Source: Marinomonas hwangdonensis (GTDB lineage: Bacteria; Pseudomonadota; Gammaproteobacteria; Pseudomonadales; Marinomonadaceae). From it: a DNA stretch of 64,000 nt. Positions 16,886 through 26,822 of this stretch are shown here, piece by piece. The stretch lies in NCBI RefSeq assembly GCF_003721245.1, contig NZ_RIZG01000002.1, forward strand, positions 154,068-218,067. The letters are read 5' to 3'. The stretch's first letter is position 1. Each line of letters begins with the position of its first letter. The notes under the pieces are model-generated. The model ran no database searches. It saw only the letters and a program-made list of their open reading frames with translations, and had not been told where the DNA came from. Both the position numbers and the translations under genes were made by a program.

Positions 16886-17167
16886 ATGATAAAAAAACTG
16901 TGTATTCTGTTCGTGAAAGGCTACCAATTATTCATCAGCCCTTTTTTGGGCAATAACTGTCGTTTTTATCCCAGCTGTTCACAGTACATGATTCAAGCTA
17001 TTGAAGAGTTTGGCGTCATTAAGGGCATATATTTGGGCGTGAAACGACTATCCAAATGCCACCCTTGGCACGAAGGGGGTATAGATCCTGTACCTAGCTG
17101 CCAACACAAAGAAAAGAAAAAACAATCGATCTCAGAAGAATCCACTTCAGACAAGCAATCAAGGTAA
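16886..17167 (+). CDS. yidD: YidD membrane protein insertion efficiency factor
   Basis: A small, basic, amphipathic membrane-associated protein of 93 residues. The family signature [21 protein letters not shown] (two parts, about residues 22-42) and [13 protein letters not shown] (about 60-72) are intact. A lysine-rich tail ([19 protein letters not shown]) extends the C-terminus. YidD assists YidC-mediated insertion. It is usually encoded between rnpA and yidC near the replication origin; here it stands alone between pheA and a response regulator. The Shine-Dalgarno is weak. Confidence 0.9.
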   Translation: MIKKLCILFVKGYQLFISPFLGNNCRFYPSCSQYMIQAIEEFGVIKGIYLGVKRLSKCHPWHEGGIDPVPSCQHKEKKKQSISEESTSDKQSR

Positions 17168-17197
17168 GAAAAACCATTAAGGTCAGAAACGTCATCT

Positions 17198-17845
17198 TTA
17201 AATGACGGTCATCTGCAACTTCAAATCGCTGGCTACCAATACCGCTTGGGTACGATTATTAATTTCTAGTTTTCGAAAAATCGCGGTGATGTGTGCCTTC
17301 ACTGTCGCTTCAGAAATCGACAATTGATAAGCGATTTGTTTATTCAGCAACCCTTCGTGCAAATAACAAAGAACCTTGTATTGCTGAGGTGTCAGCTCTG
17401 CTACTTTATTTTGCATAGACAGGTCTGGCTTTGGTTGATTAGCAACCGCTTCACTTAGCTCGTCCGATAACCAGATATCACCGGCTAAAATAGCGTGAAT
17501 AGCATGAACATAGGTAGCAGGCTCACTGGTTTTGGAGATAAAACCAAGCGCTCCAGCATCCATCACTTTCGCAACCATAGCACTGTCTTCACTGCCAGAA
17601 ATCACAGCAACAGGCACGTCTGGAAAATCTTTACGGATACGAATCAGTCCGTAGAGTTCACCACTGCCCGGCATATTTAAATCCAGCAACAGCAAATCTA
17701 TGTCATTGAGTTTGCTCAGACACTGCAAAGTCGATTCTAAATCATAGGATTCGACAATCGAAATGCCTTGTATCTCTGAACGCAGTGCACCACTGAGTGC
17801 ACTGCGAAACAAAGGATGATCATCTGCGATAACAAGTGAAATCAC
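17198..17845 (-). CDS. LuxR-type response regulator, probably controlling acs
   Basis: A two-domain NarL/FixJ regulator of 215 residues. The receiver has the acidic pair in ADDHPLFRSAL (about 6-16), the phospho-accepting Asp in LLLLDLNMPG (about 55), Ser in AVISGS and Lys in ISKTSEP. The LuxR helix-turn-helix spans about 150-212 (LTPQQYKVLCYLHEG, SISEATVKAHITAIFRKL). The start is GTG with AGGA 6 nt upstream. It lies 29 bp downstream of acs on the same strand, the arrangement seen for CrbR/ErcR-like acetate and alcohol regulators. No cognate kinase is in the window. Confidence 0.88.
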   Translation of the reverse strand: MISLVIADDHPLFRSALSGALRSEIQGISIVESYDLESTLQCLSKLNDIDLLLLDLNMPGSGELYGLIRIRKDFPDVPVAVISGSEDSAMVAKVMDAGALGFISKTSEPATYVHAIHAILAGDIWLSDELSEAVANQPKPDLSMQNKVAELTPQQYKVLCYLHEGLLNKQIAYQLSISEATVKAHITAIFRKLEINNRTQAVLVASDLKLQMTVI

Positions 17846-17874
17846 TGCCTATCCTTTTTTAAATATGTAAACGA

Positions 17875-19833
17875 TCACACATTTAAACGGTTTTCGATCA
17901 AATCATCAACTACACTTGGATCGGCCAGCGTACTTGTATCGCCCAGCTGATCATGTTCATTGGCAGCTATCTTTCTCAGTATACGACGCATGATCTTACC
18001 AGACCGAGTTTTTGGGAGCCCCTTACTTGCCCACTGAATCAAATCAGGCGTGGCAATCGGTCCAATTTCCTGACGTACGAATTGCTTCAATGACTTAGTC
18101 AACTCTTCGTCTGGCGTCACTCCAGCGATTGCACTTACGTATACGTAAATACCTTGACCTTTGATATCGTGTGGGTAACCGACAATCGCCGCTTCAGCAA
18201 CAGAAGGATGAGCCACAAGAGCGCTCTCTATCTCAGCGGTACCTAGACGGTGACCAGAAACGTTTAGTACGTCATCCATACGACCCGTGATCCAGTAATG
18301 GCCATCGGCATCGCGCGACGCACCATCTCCAGTGAAATACATGCCATCAAATGTACTAAAGTACGTTTGTTCAAAACGCTCATGATCGCCATAAACCGTA
18401 CGCGCTTGGCCAGGCCAAGAGTCAGTAATAACCAGTCCACCCTCTACCAAGACACCCTGTTGATCTTGAAGTACGCCTTGTGCATCAACTAGGGCAGGCT
18501 TAACACCATATACAGGTCCCGTACAAGAACCTGGTTTAATATCACCTTGAACAATACGCGGCGTCATCATGGTGCCACCAGTCTCGGTTTGCCACCAAGT
18601 ATCGACAACTGGGCAAGCTGATTTGCCAATTTCGTTATAGTACCAAGACCATGCTTCTGGGTTGATGGGCTCACCCACGCTGCCCAAAATACGTAATGAA
18701 CCGCGATGACTGGTTTTCGTAGCTTCATCACCTTTGGCCATCAAAGCTCGAATCGCCGTTGGTGCGGTGTATAAAATAGTCACACCAAATTTATCCACTA
18801 CACGACCAATTCGACCGGAATCTGGATAGGTTGGCACGCCTTCAAACAAAATGCTGGTTGTACCATTTGCAAGTGGTCCATAAACTACGTAGCTGTGTCC
18901 TGTAATCCAACCCACATCCGCTGCACACCAAAAAACATCGTCTGGCTTAAGATCGAACACAAGCTCATGTGTCATGGACGCATAAACAAGGTATCCACCC
19001 GTAGTATGGACGACACCTTTTGGTTTGCCCGTTGATCCTGAGGTATAAAGAATAAAGAGTGGGTCTTCGGCATTCATTGGCTCAGCAGGACATTCTGTGC
19101 TTTCGTTTGCAACAGCCGCGGCCCAATCAATATCACGCCCATCAAACCAAGGAACATCTTTTTGCGTATAACGGTACACAACGACAGATTTAACTGATGG
19201 GCAGGCATTATTTTCCAGCGCCATATCGACATTGTGTTTTAGAGGGATGGTGTTTCCGGCACGACGACCTTCATCGGACGTAATAACAAGTTTCACTTCG
19301 CAATCGTTTAAACGATCGGCAATGGCATGAGCTGAGAAGCCACCAAAGATAACAGAGTGAATCGCACCAATACGTGCGCAAGCCAACATACTGTATACGG
19401 CTTGGGGAATCATCGGCATGTAAATTGCGACTCTGTCGCCTTTTTTGACGCCTTGACGTTTAAGAAGGTTCGCGAGACGACCCACTTCATCGTGGAGCGT
19501 TTGATAAGTAATAGCGACTTTTTCGTCACTCTCTTGATCGCCTTCACAATAGTAAGCCACTTTATCGGCAGACGTTGCCAGGTGGCGGTCGATGCAGTTA
19601 TGAGCAACGTTTAATTCACCGTCCTCAAACCATTTAATACTCACATTGTTGCGTTCAAACGAGGTATTCTTCACCTTAGTGTAAGGTGTAAACCAATCCA
19701 AACGTTTGCCCTCTCGTCCCCAAAATTCGTCTGGGCTCTCGATCGATTCTTGATAGCGTTTTTCAAATTCCGCTTGACTGACGTTGGCTTTTTTTGCTGC
19801 CTCATTTGAGGTTGCGCTATACGATGACTTCAT
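17875..19833 (-). CDS. acs: Acetyl-CoA synthetase (AMP-forming)
   Basis: Acs activates acetate to acetyl-CoA through acetyl-AMP, the high-affinity acetate-scavenging route. Starting at 19833 gives 652 residues, the size of E. coli Acs. This ATG is preceded by GGAG at a 6-nt gap, better than an in-frame ATG at 19845. Motifs: [20 protein letters not shown] (P-loop, A3), [10 protein letters not shown] (A5), [20 protein letters not shown] (A7/A8), and the [11 protein letters not shown] segment whose Lys is acetylated by Pat-type enzymes. It is the first gene of an acs-response-regulator operon and would also salvage acetate from catabolic routes nearby. Confidence 0.97.
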   Translation of the reverse strand: MKSSYSATSNEAAKKANVSQAEFEKRYQESIESPDEFWGREGKRLDWFTPYTKVKNTSFERNNVSIKWFEDGELNVAHNCIDRHLATSADKVAYYCEGDQESDEKVAITYQTLHDEVGRLANLLKRQGVKKGDRVAIYMPMIPQAVYSMLACARIGAIHSVIFGGFSAHAIADRLNDCEVKLVITSDEGRRAGNTIPLKHNVDMALENNACPSVKSVVVYRYTQKDVPWFDGRDIDWAAAVANESTECPAEPMNAEDPLFILYTSGSTGKPKGVVHTTGGYLVYASMTHELVFDLKPDDVFWCAADVGWITGHSYVVYGPLANGTTSILFEGVPTYPDSGRIGRVVDKFGVTILYTAPTAIRALMAKGDEATKTSHRGSLRILGSVGEPINPEAWSWYYNEIGKSACPVVDTWWQTETGGTMMTPRIVQGDIKPGSCTGPVYGVKPALVDAQGVLQDQQGVLVEGGLVITDSWPGQARTVYGDHERFEQTYFSTFDGMYFTGDGASRDADGHYWITGRMDDVLNVSGHRLGTAEIESALVAHPSVAEAAIVGYPHDIKGQGIYVYVSAIAGVTPDEELTKSLKQFVRQEIGPIATPDLIQWASKGLPKTRSGKIMRRILRKIAANEHDQLGDTSTLADPSVVDDLIENRLNV

Positions 19834-19955
19834 AACCCGCTCCATTGTTAAATTTGTTATTCGGATGCTGAACTACTATAACCCCACTGACCGACCAATC
19901 TATTCCACTTTAGTCTTATGATTCATTTTAGGTCGAACCTTGTAAAAAATAGGAA

Positions 19956-20696
19956 TTAACACATTCGTCCGGCTTTGACAAAAAAAGGAAAATGAACCAT
20001 CTGCTTTTCGCCAGGGTAAGACCAAGCTTCTTTAAGACTCGTCGATGCCTGTTGCAAAAAGTCATCCCCTCGTTCTTCTATGTGGCGCTGTGAAGCAGAC
20101 CAAGTGCGAATAAAATCCAATGTTTGCGTCACAGTCCAATGACAATTGAGTTCGAATGAAGGCACCTCAAGAGGTTGAAACGGGAAGTGGATATCCTGAT
20201 ACTCATTCCAAAGTAACCGACTTTGCGATGGCCAGTAACCCTCCAAAACTGACAAGATAGAATCTGCGATCACTTTATCTTCCGCTTCACCAATTTGAAG
20301 CCAATTATAACCCCAGCAGATAAACATACCCCCAGGCTTAAGTACCCGTCTCACCTCTTTCCAGAAAGCCTCTAGATCAAACCAGTGCAAAGCATGAGCC
20401 ACACAAACAACATCAAAATAGTCATCAGGGTAAGAGGTTCGCTCTGCCCAGCACACTTGATAATTCACCTTACGATGAGGCGTAGCAGCGGTTACCTGAG
20501 ACTCACTAATGTCAGACGCATCTACCCTGTCGAAGTAAGCGGCTAAATCAACAGAGGCCTGCCCTGTTCCGCAGGCACAGTCCCACACAACGCCGGTTTT
20601 ATCCACTTGCTGAGAAAGCCAATAATACAGCTCAGCAGGATATAAAGGACGAATCCGCGAATAGTTTGAAGAGGACTGACCGTCAAAAGTACGCAT
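19956..20696 (-). CDS. SAM-dependent methyltransferase (Methyltransf_11 type), substrate unknown
   Basis: A 246-residue class I methyltransferase. Motif I is VVWDCACGTGQASVDLA (about 35-51), the acidic residue after beta2 is in RVDASDIS, and motif post-I/III regions read YFDVVCVAHALHWFD and VRRVLKPGGMFICWGYNW. This pattern resembles small-molecule methyltransferases of the UbiE/TAM group but does not fix a substrate. GAGGTGTT precedes the ATG. It lies 122 bp upstream of acs on the same strand and is divergent from the TAXI-TRAP genes. Confidence 0.85.
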   Translation of the reverse strand: MRTFDGQSSSNYSRIRPLYPAELYYWLSQQVDKTGVVWDCACGTGQASVDLAAYFDRVDASDISESQVTAATPHRKVNYQVCWAERTSYPDDYFDVVCVAHALHWFDLEAFWKEVRRVLKPGGMFICWGYNWLQIGEAEDKVIADSILSVLEGYWPSQSRLLWNEYQDIHFPFQPLEVPSFELNCHWTVTQTLDFIRTWSASQRHIEERGDDFLQQASTSLKEAWSYPGEKQMVHFPFFVKAGRMC

Positions 20697-20824
20697 AACA
20701 CCTCAAAATCAAGATTGGCAATATTTTGCTTACACCAGTCACTAAAAAAGACAAAACGGCCAACGGGCTTTGATGTTTGCTCGTTTCATCATAAGCAATT
20801 TATTGCCGATTGGACAATCCCTAC

Positions 20825-20846
20825 TATAGGCAACAAATCGCCTATA
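20825..20846. promoter_or_regulatory. Palindrome in the TAXI-TRAP/methyltransferase divergent region
   Basis: TATAGGC (20825-20831) and GCCTATA (20840-20846) form a perfect 7-bp inverted repeat with an 8-bp spacer. It sits in the 277-bp gap between the divergent methyltransferase and TAXI genes. It could be an operator. No matching regulator gene is adjacent, so this is tentative. Confidence 0.35.
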
Positions 20847-20973
20847 TGTGCACAAAAAAAGAAAGGATATTTACAATATTTGAATAAAGCTATATATATC
20901 AGATAGATAAATATATGGCACGAAAATAGCTATAGGTTATCTAACCAACCCCACTCACTAGGAGAAAAATAAT

Positions 20974-22002
20974 ATGAAATTGGGATTTGTTACTAAAACG
21001 CTTCTTACTGGCGCGACTGCCGCTGCCATTGCACTATCTGCAACTGGTGTAACAGCAGCAGAAAACCGCAACTATATTTTGGCAACTGCTTCGACAGGAG
21101 GAACCTACTATCCTGTTGGCGTCGCTATTGCGACGTTAAGCAAGGTCAAACTAGAGCCAAAATTTGGTTTGTCCATGTCCGCCATCAGTTCCGCTGGCTC
21201 AGGTGAAAACATCAAACTGCTGCGTGAAAATCAAGCACAATTTGCTATCTTGCAAGGCTTGTACGGTGCTTGGGCATGGGACGGCGAAGGTCCTTTTGAA
21301 AGCTCAGGAAAGCAAACAGAATTGCGCTCTGTTTCTATGCTTTGGCAAAACGTAGAGCATTTCGTACTGAGGTCTGATCTGGCTAAAACAGGCACTGTAG
21401 CGGACTTAAAAGCGCTTGAAGGCACCAATAACAAATTCTCTATTGGTACCAAAAATTCTGGGACAGAAGGTTCTGGTCGACAGCAACTAAAAGGCCTGAA
21501 TATTGATCCAGACAAATTCAGCTTGTCTTATATGGGCTACGCTGCCAGCGCCGATGCAATGCAAAACGGCAATATCGATGGTATGAACACACCAGCGGGT
21601 GTGCCAGTTAGTGCCGTGACACGTCTCTATGCATCGATGGGCGATAAAGTGACTGTACTGGACTTCACCGATGAGCAAATCAAAGAAGCCAACGGCAGCT
21701 ACGACCTGTGGACTCGCTACGTAATTCCAGCCAATACGTACCCTGGGCAAACCAAAGATATCAACACCGTTGCTCAGCCTAACTTCTTAGCGACCCGTGC
21801 AGATCTCTCAGAAGAAGATGTGTATCAGCTAACCAAATCACTTTACGAAAACTTGCCCTACCTAAGCGCTATTCACAAAGCAACATCTGTGATGTCACTT
21901 GAAAAAGCCATTGCTGGATTACCTGTTCCGCTTCATCCAGGTGCAGCTCGTTACTATCGTGAAAGTGGTATCAATATTCCAGCTCGATTAATCGCTGAAT
22001 AA
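20974..22002 (+). CDS. TAXI-family TRAP transporter solute-binding protein
   Basis: A 342-residue periplasmic binding protein. A Sec signal peptide (about 1-29, ending GVTAAE) is followed by YILATASTGGTYYPVGVAIA, the N-terminal signature of TAXI proteins. Other conserved stretches are VSMLWQNVEHFVLR, IGTKNSGTEGSGRQ and GNIDGMNTPAGVPVSAV. It delivers an unknown solute, often a dicarboxylate or amino acid in this family, to the fused permease encoded 85 bp downstream. AGGAGA precedes the ATG. A hairpin separates it from the permease gene. Confidence 0.93.
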   Translation: MKLGFVTKTLLTGATAAAIALSATGVTAAENRNYILATASTGGTYYPVGVAIATLSKVKLEPKFGLSMSAISSAGSGENIKLLRENQAQFAILQGLYGAWAWDGEGPFESSGKQTELRSVSMLWQNVEHFVLRSDLAKTGTVADLKALEGTNNKFSIGTKNSGTEGSGRQQLKGLNIDPDKFSLSYMGYAASADAMQNGNIDGMNTPAGVPVSAVTRLYASMGDKVTVLDFTDEQIKEANGSYDLWTRYVIPANTYPGQTKDINTVAQPNFLATRADLSEEDVYQLTKSLYENLPYLSAIHKATSVMSLEKAIAGLPVPLHPGAARYYRESGINIPARLIAE

Positions 22003-22021
22003 TATTGTCACTGCGGATATC

Positions 22022-22048
22022 AGCGCCGTATTTATACGGCGCTTTTTT
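22022..22048 (+). terminator. Intra-operon terminator between TAXI binding protein and permease
   Basis: A 9-bp perfect stem, AGCGCCGTA (22022-22030) with TACGGCGCT (22035-22043), has a TTTA loop and a run of T residues. It probably gives partial termination, so more periplasmic binding protein is made than permease. Confidence 0.85.
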
Positions 22049-22087
22049 AACGCTATTGGTTTTTATAAACATATAGGTAGCTTGTCT

Positions 22088-24211
22088 ATGACTGCTTCAA
22101 CTGAAACGGCCGACGCCAAAGAGATTAATCTTGATGATTTTGAAACCAAACACCGCTCTGGCACTTGGTTAAATCGGTTTGTCTTCACTCTTTCTATTTT
22201 TTTAGCCCTTGCACACATTTATATCAACACCATAGCCACACTGCCTGAACTTTGGGTGTCTGCGTTCCATTTTGCAGGCTTTGGTGCCATGTGCGCCCTA
22301 CTGGTTCCCGCTCACCCAAAATGGCGAGACAGCAAACTTGCCCTGTTCGTTGATGGCGCTGTGGTGCTCGCGCTCGTTGGCATGGTGCTGTACATCATTT
22401 TCTTTGAAGATGCTCTTTATGCTCGAGGCGTGACATTTAATGTTGCCGACTGGATCGTTGCCAGCGTAGGGGTATTATTGTCTCTTGAGCTAATTCGCCG
22501 AACCAGTGGTTGGTTTATTCCCTTCCTGATTGTGGTGGCACTGACTTATGTTGTGCTCTGGGGGAAATGGCTTGGTGGCATGTTTAACTTCCCCGGACTG
22601 ACCGTTGAAACATTACTGTATCGCAGCTTTTTCAGTACAGACGGCATGTTTGGTTCCATCTCAAGAATTTCATGGAGCTTTGTCTTCATGTTCATTTTGT
22701 TTGGTGCGTTTTTGGTAAAATCTGGCGCTGGCGACTTTATTATCAATTTGTCCCGCTCTCTGGCTAGCAAGATGATTGGCGGTCCAGGATTTGTTGCCGT
22801 ACTGGGCTCTGGCCTGATGGGCTCGGTATCTGGATCATCTGTTGCCAACACAGTATCGACCGGTGTCATCACCATTCCTTTAATGCGAAAAGCCGGATTT
22901 CCAGCACGGTTTGCGGCGGGTGTCGAAGCGGCCGCATCAACAGGTGGCCAGTTGATGCCTCCCGTTATGGGCGCAGGGGCTTTTATTATGGCGTCCTACA
23001 CACAAGTGTCTTACGTCACCATTATTGGCGTGGCCGCTATTCCGGCATTACTGTATTTTCTATCAGTGGGCTTTTTTGTTCGCGTTGAAGCAAAACGCAG
23101 TCGGGTTATTGCGACAGAAAGTGATAATGACATCAATATCTCAGAGGTACTTAAAGAAGGCTGGCATCACATCGTTCCATTAGGTGTACTCGTCACCCTA
23201 CTAATTCAAGGGTTCACCCCGACTTACGCCGCAGGCATCAGTATTCTGGCGGTTATCGGCGCGTCCTTCTTATCTAAAAAACACCGAATGGGACCGGCTG
23301 ATGTGCTTGACGCCATGGCACAGGGCGCTAAAAATATGTCCACTACGGCCGTTTTACTGGTCGGTATTGGTCTGGTGGTTAACGTCATTAGTACCACTGG
23401 CGTGGGCAACACTTTTTCGCTCTTAATTACTGACTGGGCAGGTGGCAGCCTTTTCTTCACCATCATCTTGGTAGCTGTTGCCTCTTTAATTCTCGGTATG
23501 GGGTTACCCGTCACCGCGGCCTATATTGTCCTAGCGACCTTGTCTGCTCCAGCATTGTTCAATCTGATTGCAGAAAGCCAACTCTTGGACATGATGGCAA
23601 GCGGCAACCTACCAGAAACCGCCAGCGCTATCTTTATGTTGGTTGACCCATCGGTCATTCCTGCCTTAGCCCAAGGCATGCCAATGGAGCAAGCCGAAGC
23701 ATTACTAGCACAGGTTCCAAATGACTTCAAAAACATGCTAATGGACCAAGCGCTGGGTGCACAAACAGTGGCGATGATTCTGGTCACTGCACACATGATT
23801 ATCTTCTGGTTATCACAAGACAGTAATGTCACGCCTCCCGTGTGCTTAACCGCATTTGCAGCCGCCGCTATCGCTAAAACCCCTCCTATGTTAACGGGTA
23901 TGACAGCGTGGAAATTGGCCAAAGGGCTTTACATTATACCTTTGCTAATGGCTTACACTCCGCTGATTGGAGGCGATACTGACACCCTAATGCGACTCAC
24001 CTTCTTTGGCGTTTTTGGCTTGTACGCAACCGTGGCCGCTATGGAAGGCTATCTAGAAGACACCTTATCTTTCGTGCCTCGCCTCGCGGCGTTGGCAGCA
24101 GGGGTTTTGATGTTGTGGCCAAATCTAGATATCTGGTGGCAGCTTGCTGGCTTAGGTCTCTTTATTGGTCTTTTCATGATGGGCCGAAAAAGTTACCAGA
24201 AAACATTGTAA
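22088..24211 (+). CDS. TRAP transporter fused permease (4TM-12TM type)
   Basis: A sodium-coupled secondary transporter of 707 residues in which the small (DctQ-like) and large (DctM-like) membrane subunits are one polypeptide, the normal partner of TAXI binding proteins. The N-terminal third carries about four to five spans; the DctM part follows with GSGLMGSVSGSSVANTVSTG and PPVMGAGAFIMASYT (about 240-300), GLVVNVISTTGVGNTFS and LGMGLPVTAAYIVLA. The ATG at 22088 is preceded by AGGTAG at a 7-nt gap. A TTG at 22082 lies too close to that site to be the start. Confidence 0.94.
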   Translation: MTASTETADAKEINLDDFETKHRSGTWLNRFVFTLSIFLALAHIYINTIATLPELWVSAFHFAGFGAMCALLVPAHPKWRDSKLALFVDGAVVLALVGMVLYIIFFEDALYARGVTFNVADWIVASVGVLLSLELIRRTSGWFIPFLIVVALTYVVLWGKWLGGMFNFPGLTVETLLYRSFFSTDGMFGSISRISWSFVFMFILFGAFLVKSGAGDFIINLSRSLASKMIGGPGFVAVLGSGLMGSVSGSSVANTVSTGVITIPLMRKAGFPARFAAGVEAAASTGGQLMPPVMGAGAFIMASYTQVSYVTIIGVAAIPALLYFLSVGFFVRVEAKRSRVIATESDNDINISEVLKEGWHHIVPLGVLVTLLIQGFTPTYAAGISILAVIGASFLSKKHRMGPADVLDAMAQGAKNMSTTAVLLVGIGLVVNVISTTGVGNTFSLLITDWAGGSLFFTIILVAVASLILGMGLPVTAAYIVLATLSAPALFNLIAESQLLDMMASGNLPETASAIFMLVDPSVIPALAQGMPMEQAEALLAQVPNDFKNMLMDQALGAQTVAMILVTAHMIIFWLSQDSNVTPPVCLTAFAAAAIAKTPPMLTGMTAWKLAKGLYIIPLLMAYTPLIGGDTDTLMRLTFFGVFGLYATVAAMEGYLEDTLSFVPRLAALAAGVLMLWPNLDIWWQLAGLGLFIGLFMMGRKSYQKTL

Positions 24212-24252
24212 ACAGAAAATACTGTAAGCAGAAAAGTAGAATAAAAGATTGT

Positions 24253-24286
24253 AAAAAGGCCTCTTTGTAAACAAAGAGGCCTTTTT
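24253..24286. terminator. Strong bidirectional terminator after the TAXI-TRAP permease
   Basis: A 15-bp perfect stem, AAAAAGGCCTCTTTG (24253-24267) with CAAAGAGGCCTTTTT (24272-24286), encloses a TAAA loop. It serves the permease gene and the convergent peptidase gene. Confidence 0.93.
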
Positions 24287-24293
24287 ATTATCG

Positions 24294-25775
24294 CTATCTA
24301 ATGACCAAAAAAGATTGCGTCTGTTTCTCCATTGACTTAGCACCGGCACTTGTTTCAAGCATAATCATGTTTTTATGTGAGTCTTCCTCGACTTTAGCCA
24401 TCATGGCTATCCAACGCTGAACGATACTCTCGTATTCGGCTCGACTTTCGTCAGAAATCGATTGCGTTGTCGGAATGTCTGCTGTCATCGGATTAACTGG
24501 GCGTCCTTTAATATGCAGTTCATAATGCAAATGCGCCCCTGTAGAACGCCCAGTATTTCCGGATAATGCCACTACTTGCCCGCGCTTCACTTGCTGCCCT
24601 TTTTTAACCAATACTCGATCAAGATGCAAAAAACGCGAGCTATATGGCCCCGTATACTCAATCACCACAAACTTACCCGCGTATTTATGCGTGGCCACTC
24701 GAGTGACCACACCATCTGCAACAGCCAGCACTTCTGTACCAATAGGGGTCACTAGATCAACACCATTATGAGGTGCTCTGTGTCCGGTGATGGGGTGTAA
24801 ACGATTGGCATTAAACGCTGAGCTAATTCGATACTCTTTACGAGTAGGCCAGCGCAATAGGGACGGCGTTAAACTATTACCTTGCTGATCATAAAAGCGC
24901 CCATCGGAATGTAAAAAAGCACGGTACACTTGACCTTTTATATTCATCTCTAATGCTTCTAACTGACTGTTACCTATGGGTATCCCTTCGATATAACCAC
25001 GGCGTAACACCACATTAAAAGAGTCCCCAGAACGCACATCCTTACGAAAATCAACGCGCCCTTTTAACACGTCTTGTACCAGCATGATCTGTGTATCAGA
25101 CAAGCCCGTTTTTTTCGCCGCATTGAAAAAATTCCCCGCTACCTTACTGTGAAAGGCTTCGTACTGATAATTGATGGGCTTAGTGTCTTCCGTATAAAAG
25201 AATCCGCCTCCTTCATGCTGAACATAAGAAACATTTTTACTAATGTCTATTTGGCGGGTAATTTTTAACAATTCACCACTTTCATTTAACTGAAAGGTAA
25301 ATTTGTCTTCTGGCATTAGTGGCTCTAGCACCAAATACTCTTGATCAGCTTCCAATATTTCATACAAGGACTTTTTCGTGAAGCCAAGACGAGAAAAAAT
25401 ACGCGCTAGCGTATCACCGGGCTTAATAACGTATTCCACTGTGGGCAGAATAACTGTCGTATTTTCCATACCTTCTAACGGGTCAAACGCCATGATCGAA
25501 TCAAAATAGGCATCTAAACCGAAGCCGTCTTTTTTTGCATCTGATTTCAACTCAGAGTCTGCCTCCAACTCAGAGTCTGATTTCTCTGCGATATTAGAGG
25601 ACATGGTTTTAACAGCAGCGGTCTGATTAGGCAAAACATGCTCATTCGGATTGACTGAGGAAATCACCAAGTTGTCATAAACCATAGCGAGCAATAAAAA
25701 CACCGACAAGATAAGCAATATCCAAGCTCGCGTGCCCGACAAAAACCACAAAAAAAGCTGTTTAATCAACGACAT
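24294..25775 (-). CDS. M23-family murein endopeptidase, MepM-like, with LysM-like domain
   Basis: A membrane-anchored LytM-type zinc metallopeptidase of 493 residues that probably cleaves peptidoglycan cross-links. A single N-terminal membrane anchor (about 17-40) precedes an OapA/LysM-like region (VEYVIKPGDTLARIFSRLGFTK, about 112-133) and a linker domain. The M23 catalytic domain (about 315-425) has HNGVDLVTPIGTEV (zinc His/Asp), SRFLHLDRV and the H-x-H in TGAHLHYELHIKGRPVNP. The arrangement matches E. coli MepM (YebA). Convergent with the TRAP permease and divergent from fdhD. Confidence 0.92.
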   Translation of the reverse strand: MSLIKQLFLWFLSGTRAWILLILSVFLLLAMVYDNLVISSVNPNEHVLPNQTAAVKTMSSNIAEKSDSELEADSELKSDAKKDGFGLDAYFDSIMAFDPLEGMENTTVILPTVEYVIKPGDTLARIFSRLGFTKKSLYEILEADQEYLVLEPLMPEDKFTFQLNESGELLKITRQIDISKNVSYVQHEGGGFFYTEDTKPINYQYEAFHSKVAGNFFNAAKKTGLSDTQIMLVQDVLKGRVDFRKDVRSGDSFNVVLRRGYIEGIPIGNSQLEALEMNIKGQVYRAFLHSDGRFYDQQGNSLTPSLLRWPTRKEYRISSAFNANRLHPITGHRAPHNGVDLVTPIGTEVLAVADGVVTRVATHKYAGKFVVIEYTGPYSSRFLHLDRVLVKKGQQVKRGQVVALSGNTGRSTGAHLHYELHIKGRPVNPMTADIPTTQSISDESRAEYESIVQRWIAMMAKVEEDSHKNMIMLETSAGAKSMEKQTQSFLVIR

Positions 25776-25964
25776 GAATAAAACAACTCAACAAACAAAC
25801 AATAACCACTAAGCATACATTCTACCGACAGCAGGACTCAAAATTCGGCGTAGGATACGGCATTTCAGCACTCAAGGAAATACTCCTTCGGCCAAAAGCA
25901 TTGGACGCATGGCAAGACGCTTTGTACTATTGAAATTACTTTACCCTTCAATAAGAACAAAAAT

Positions 25965-26822
25965 ATGCCGTCATCATCAGATTCATTCTCAGGCTACCAA
26001 CGTCAAAGGTTCAATCGTTGCCGAGAAGACCAGCCTACCCCCACGTCAGAAGTCACTGATACGGCTCTATTAGTCGAAGAGATACCACTTACTATTAGCG
26101 TGAATGGCATTGCATACGCTGTGATGATGGTCACACCAGTGCAGTTAGACGCATTTGTCGTAGGCTTTGCGAGAAGTGAAGGGATCATTGAACACATCAA
26201 TGAGGTTCGCGATATCGTAACCCAGAAGGCACACTCTTCGATGGGAATCGACAGCCTGTCTGTCGACTTGGTGGTAAGTCCACGACGCCTAGCGCAATTT
26301 AAGCAACGTAAGCAAACCCACCTTGGAGCAACGGGGTGCGGCTTGTGTGGCATCGAATCTTTGGCTCAAGCGATGCCAGAGCTTCCTTTGCTGCCCGCCA
26401 GTGAGCCCATTCAACTCTCGATACTGGCTCCCTTAAGACAGCAATTAAGTAGGTTCCAAGTATTGGGCAACCAAACCGGCGCCGTCCACGCCGCGTTACT
26501 AATTTCACCAACAGGCGACCCCATAATCTGTATGGAAGACATTGGCCGCCATAACGCACTCGACAAAATCATTGGGTATGCCTTGCAACATAACATTGCG
26601 TTGCACAATCACAGCGTCTTGATGTCAAGCCGTTGCAGTACAGAGCTCGTTCAAAAAGCTGTACGTGTCGGCCTATCCAGACTAATACACTTGGCTTCAC
26701 CTAGCACCCTTGCCGTACAACTCGCCATCCATTACGGACTTACTCTCATTCATCTACCCAAACAAGATGCGCCACGTATTTTCGCTCAAACTTTCAAAAC
26801 TCACTCAACATACGCGCTTTAA
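25965..26822 (+). CDS. fdhD: Formate dehydrogenase accessory sulfurtransferase FdhD
   Basis: FdhD transfers sulfur from IscS to the molybdenum cofactor of formate dehydrogenases. The 285-residue protein has the family pair of cysteines in TGCGLCGIESL (about 124-134), needed for sulfur relay, and GRHNALDKIIGYAL further on. No formate dehydrogenase gene lies in the window, so its client is elsewhere. The 3' end overlaps the convergent thioesterase gene by 29 bp. Both reading frames are intact, so the overlap is probably real. Confidence 0.92.
   Translation: MPSSSDSFSGYQRQRFNRCREDQPTPTSEVTDTALLVEEIPLTISVNGIAYAVMMVTPVQLDAFVVGFARSEGIIEHINEVRDIVTQKAHSSMGIDSLSVDLVVSPRRLAQFKQRKQTHLGATGCGLCGIESLAQAMPELPLLPASEPIQLSILAPLRQQLSRFQVLGNQTGAVHAALLISPTGDPIICMEDIGRHNALDKIIGYALQHNIALHNHSVLMSSRCSTELVQKAVRVGLSRLIHLASPSTLAVQLAIHYGLTLIHLPKQDAPRIFAQTFKTHSTYAL

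Noticed and set aside
17190..17207. CGTCAT/ATGACG hairpin between yidD and the response regulator
   Set aside because: Only 6 bp and overlapping the stop codon; too weak to call a terminator.
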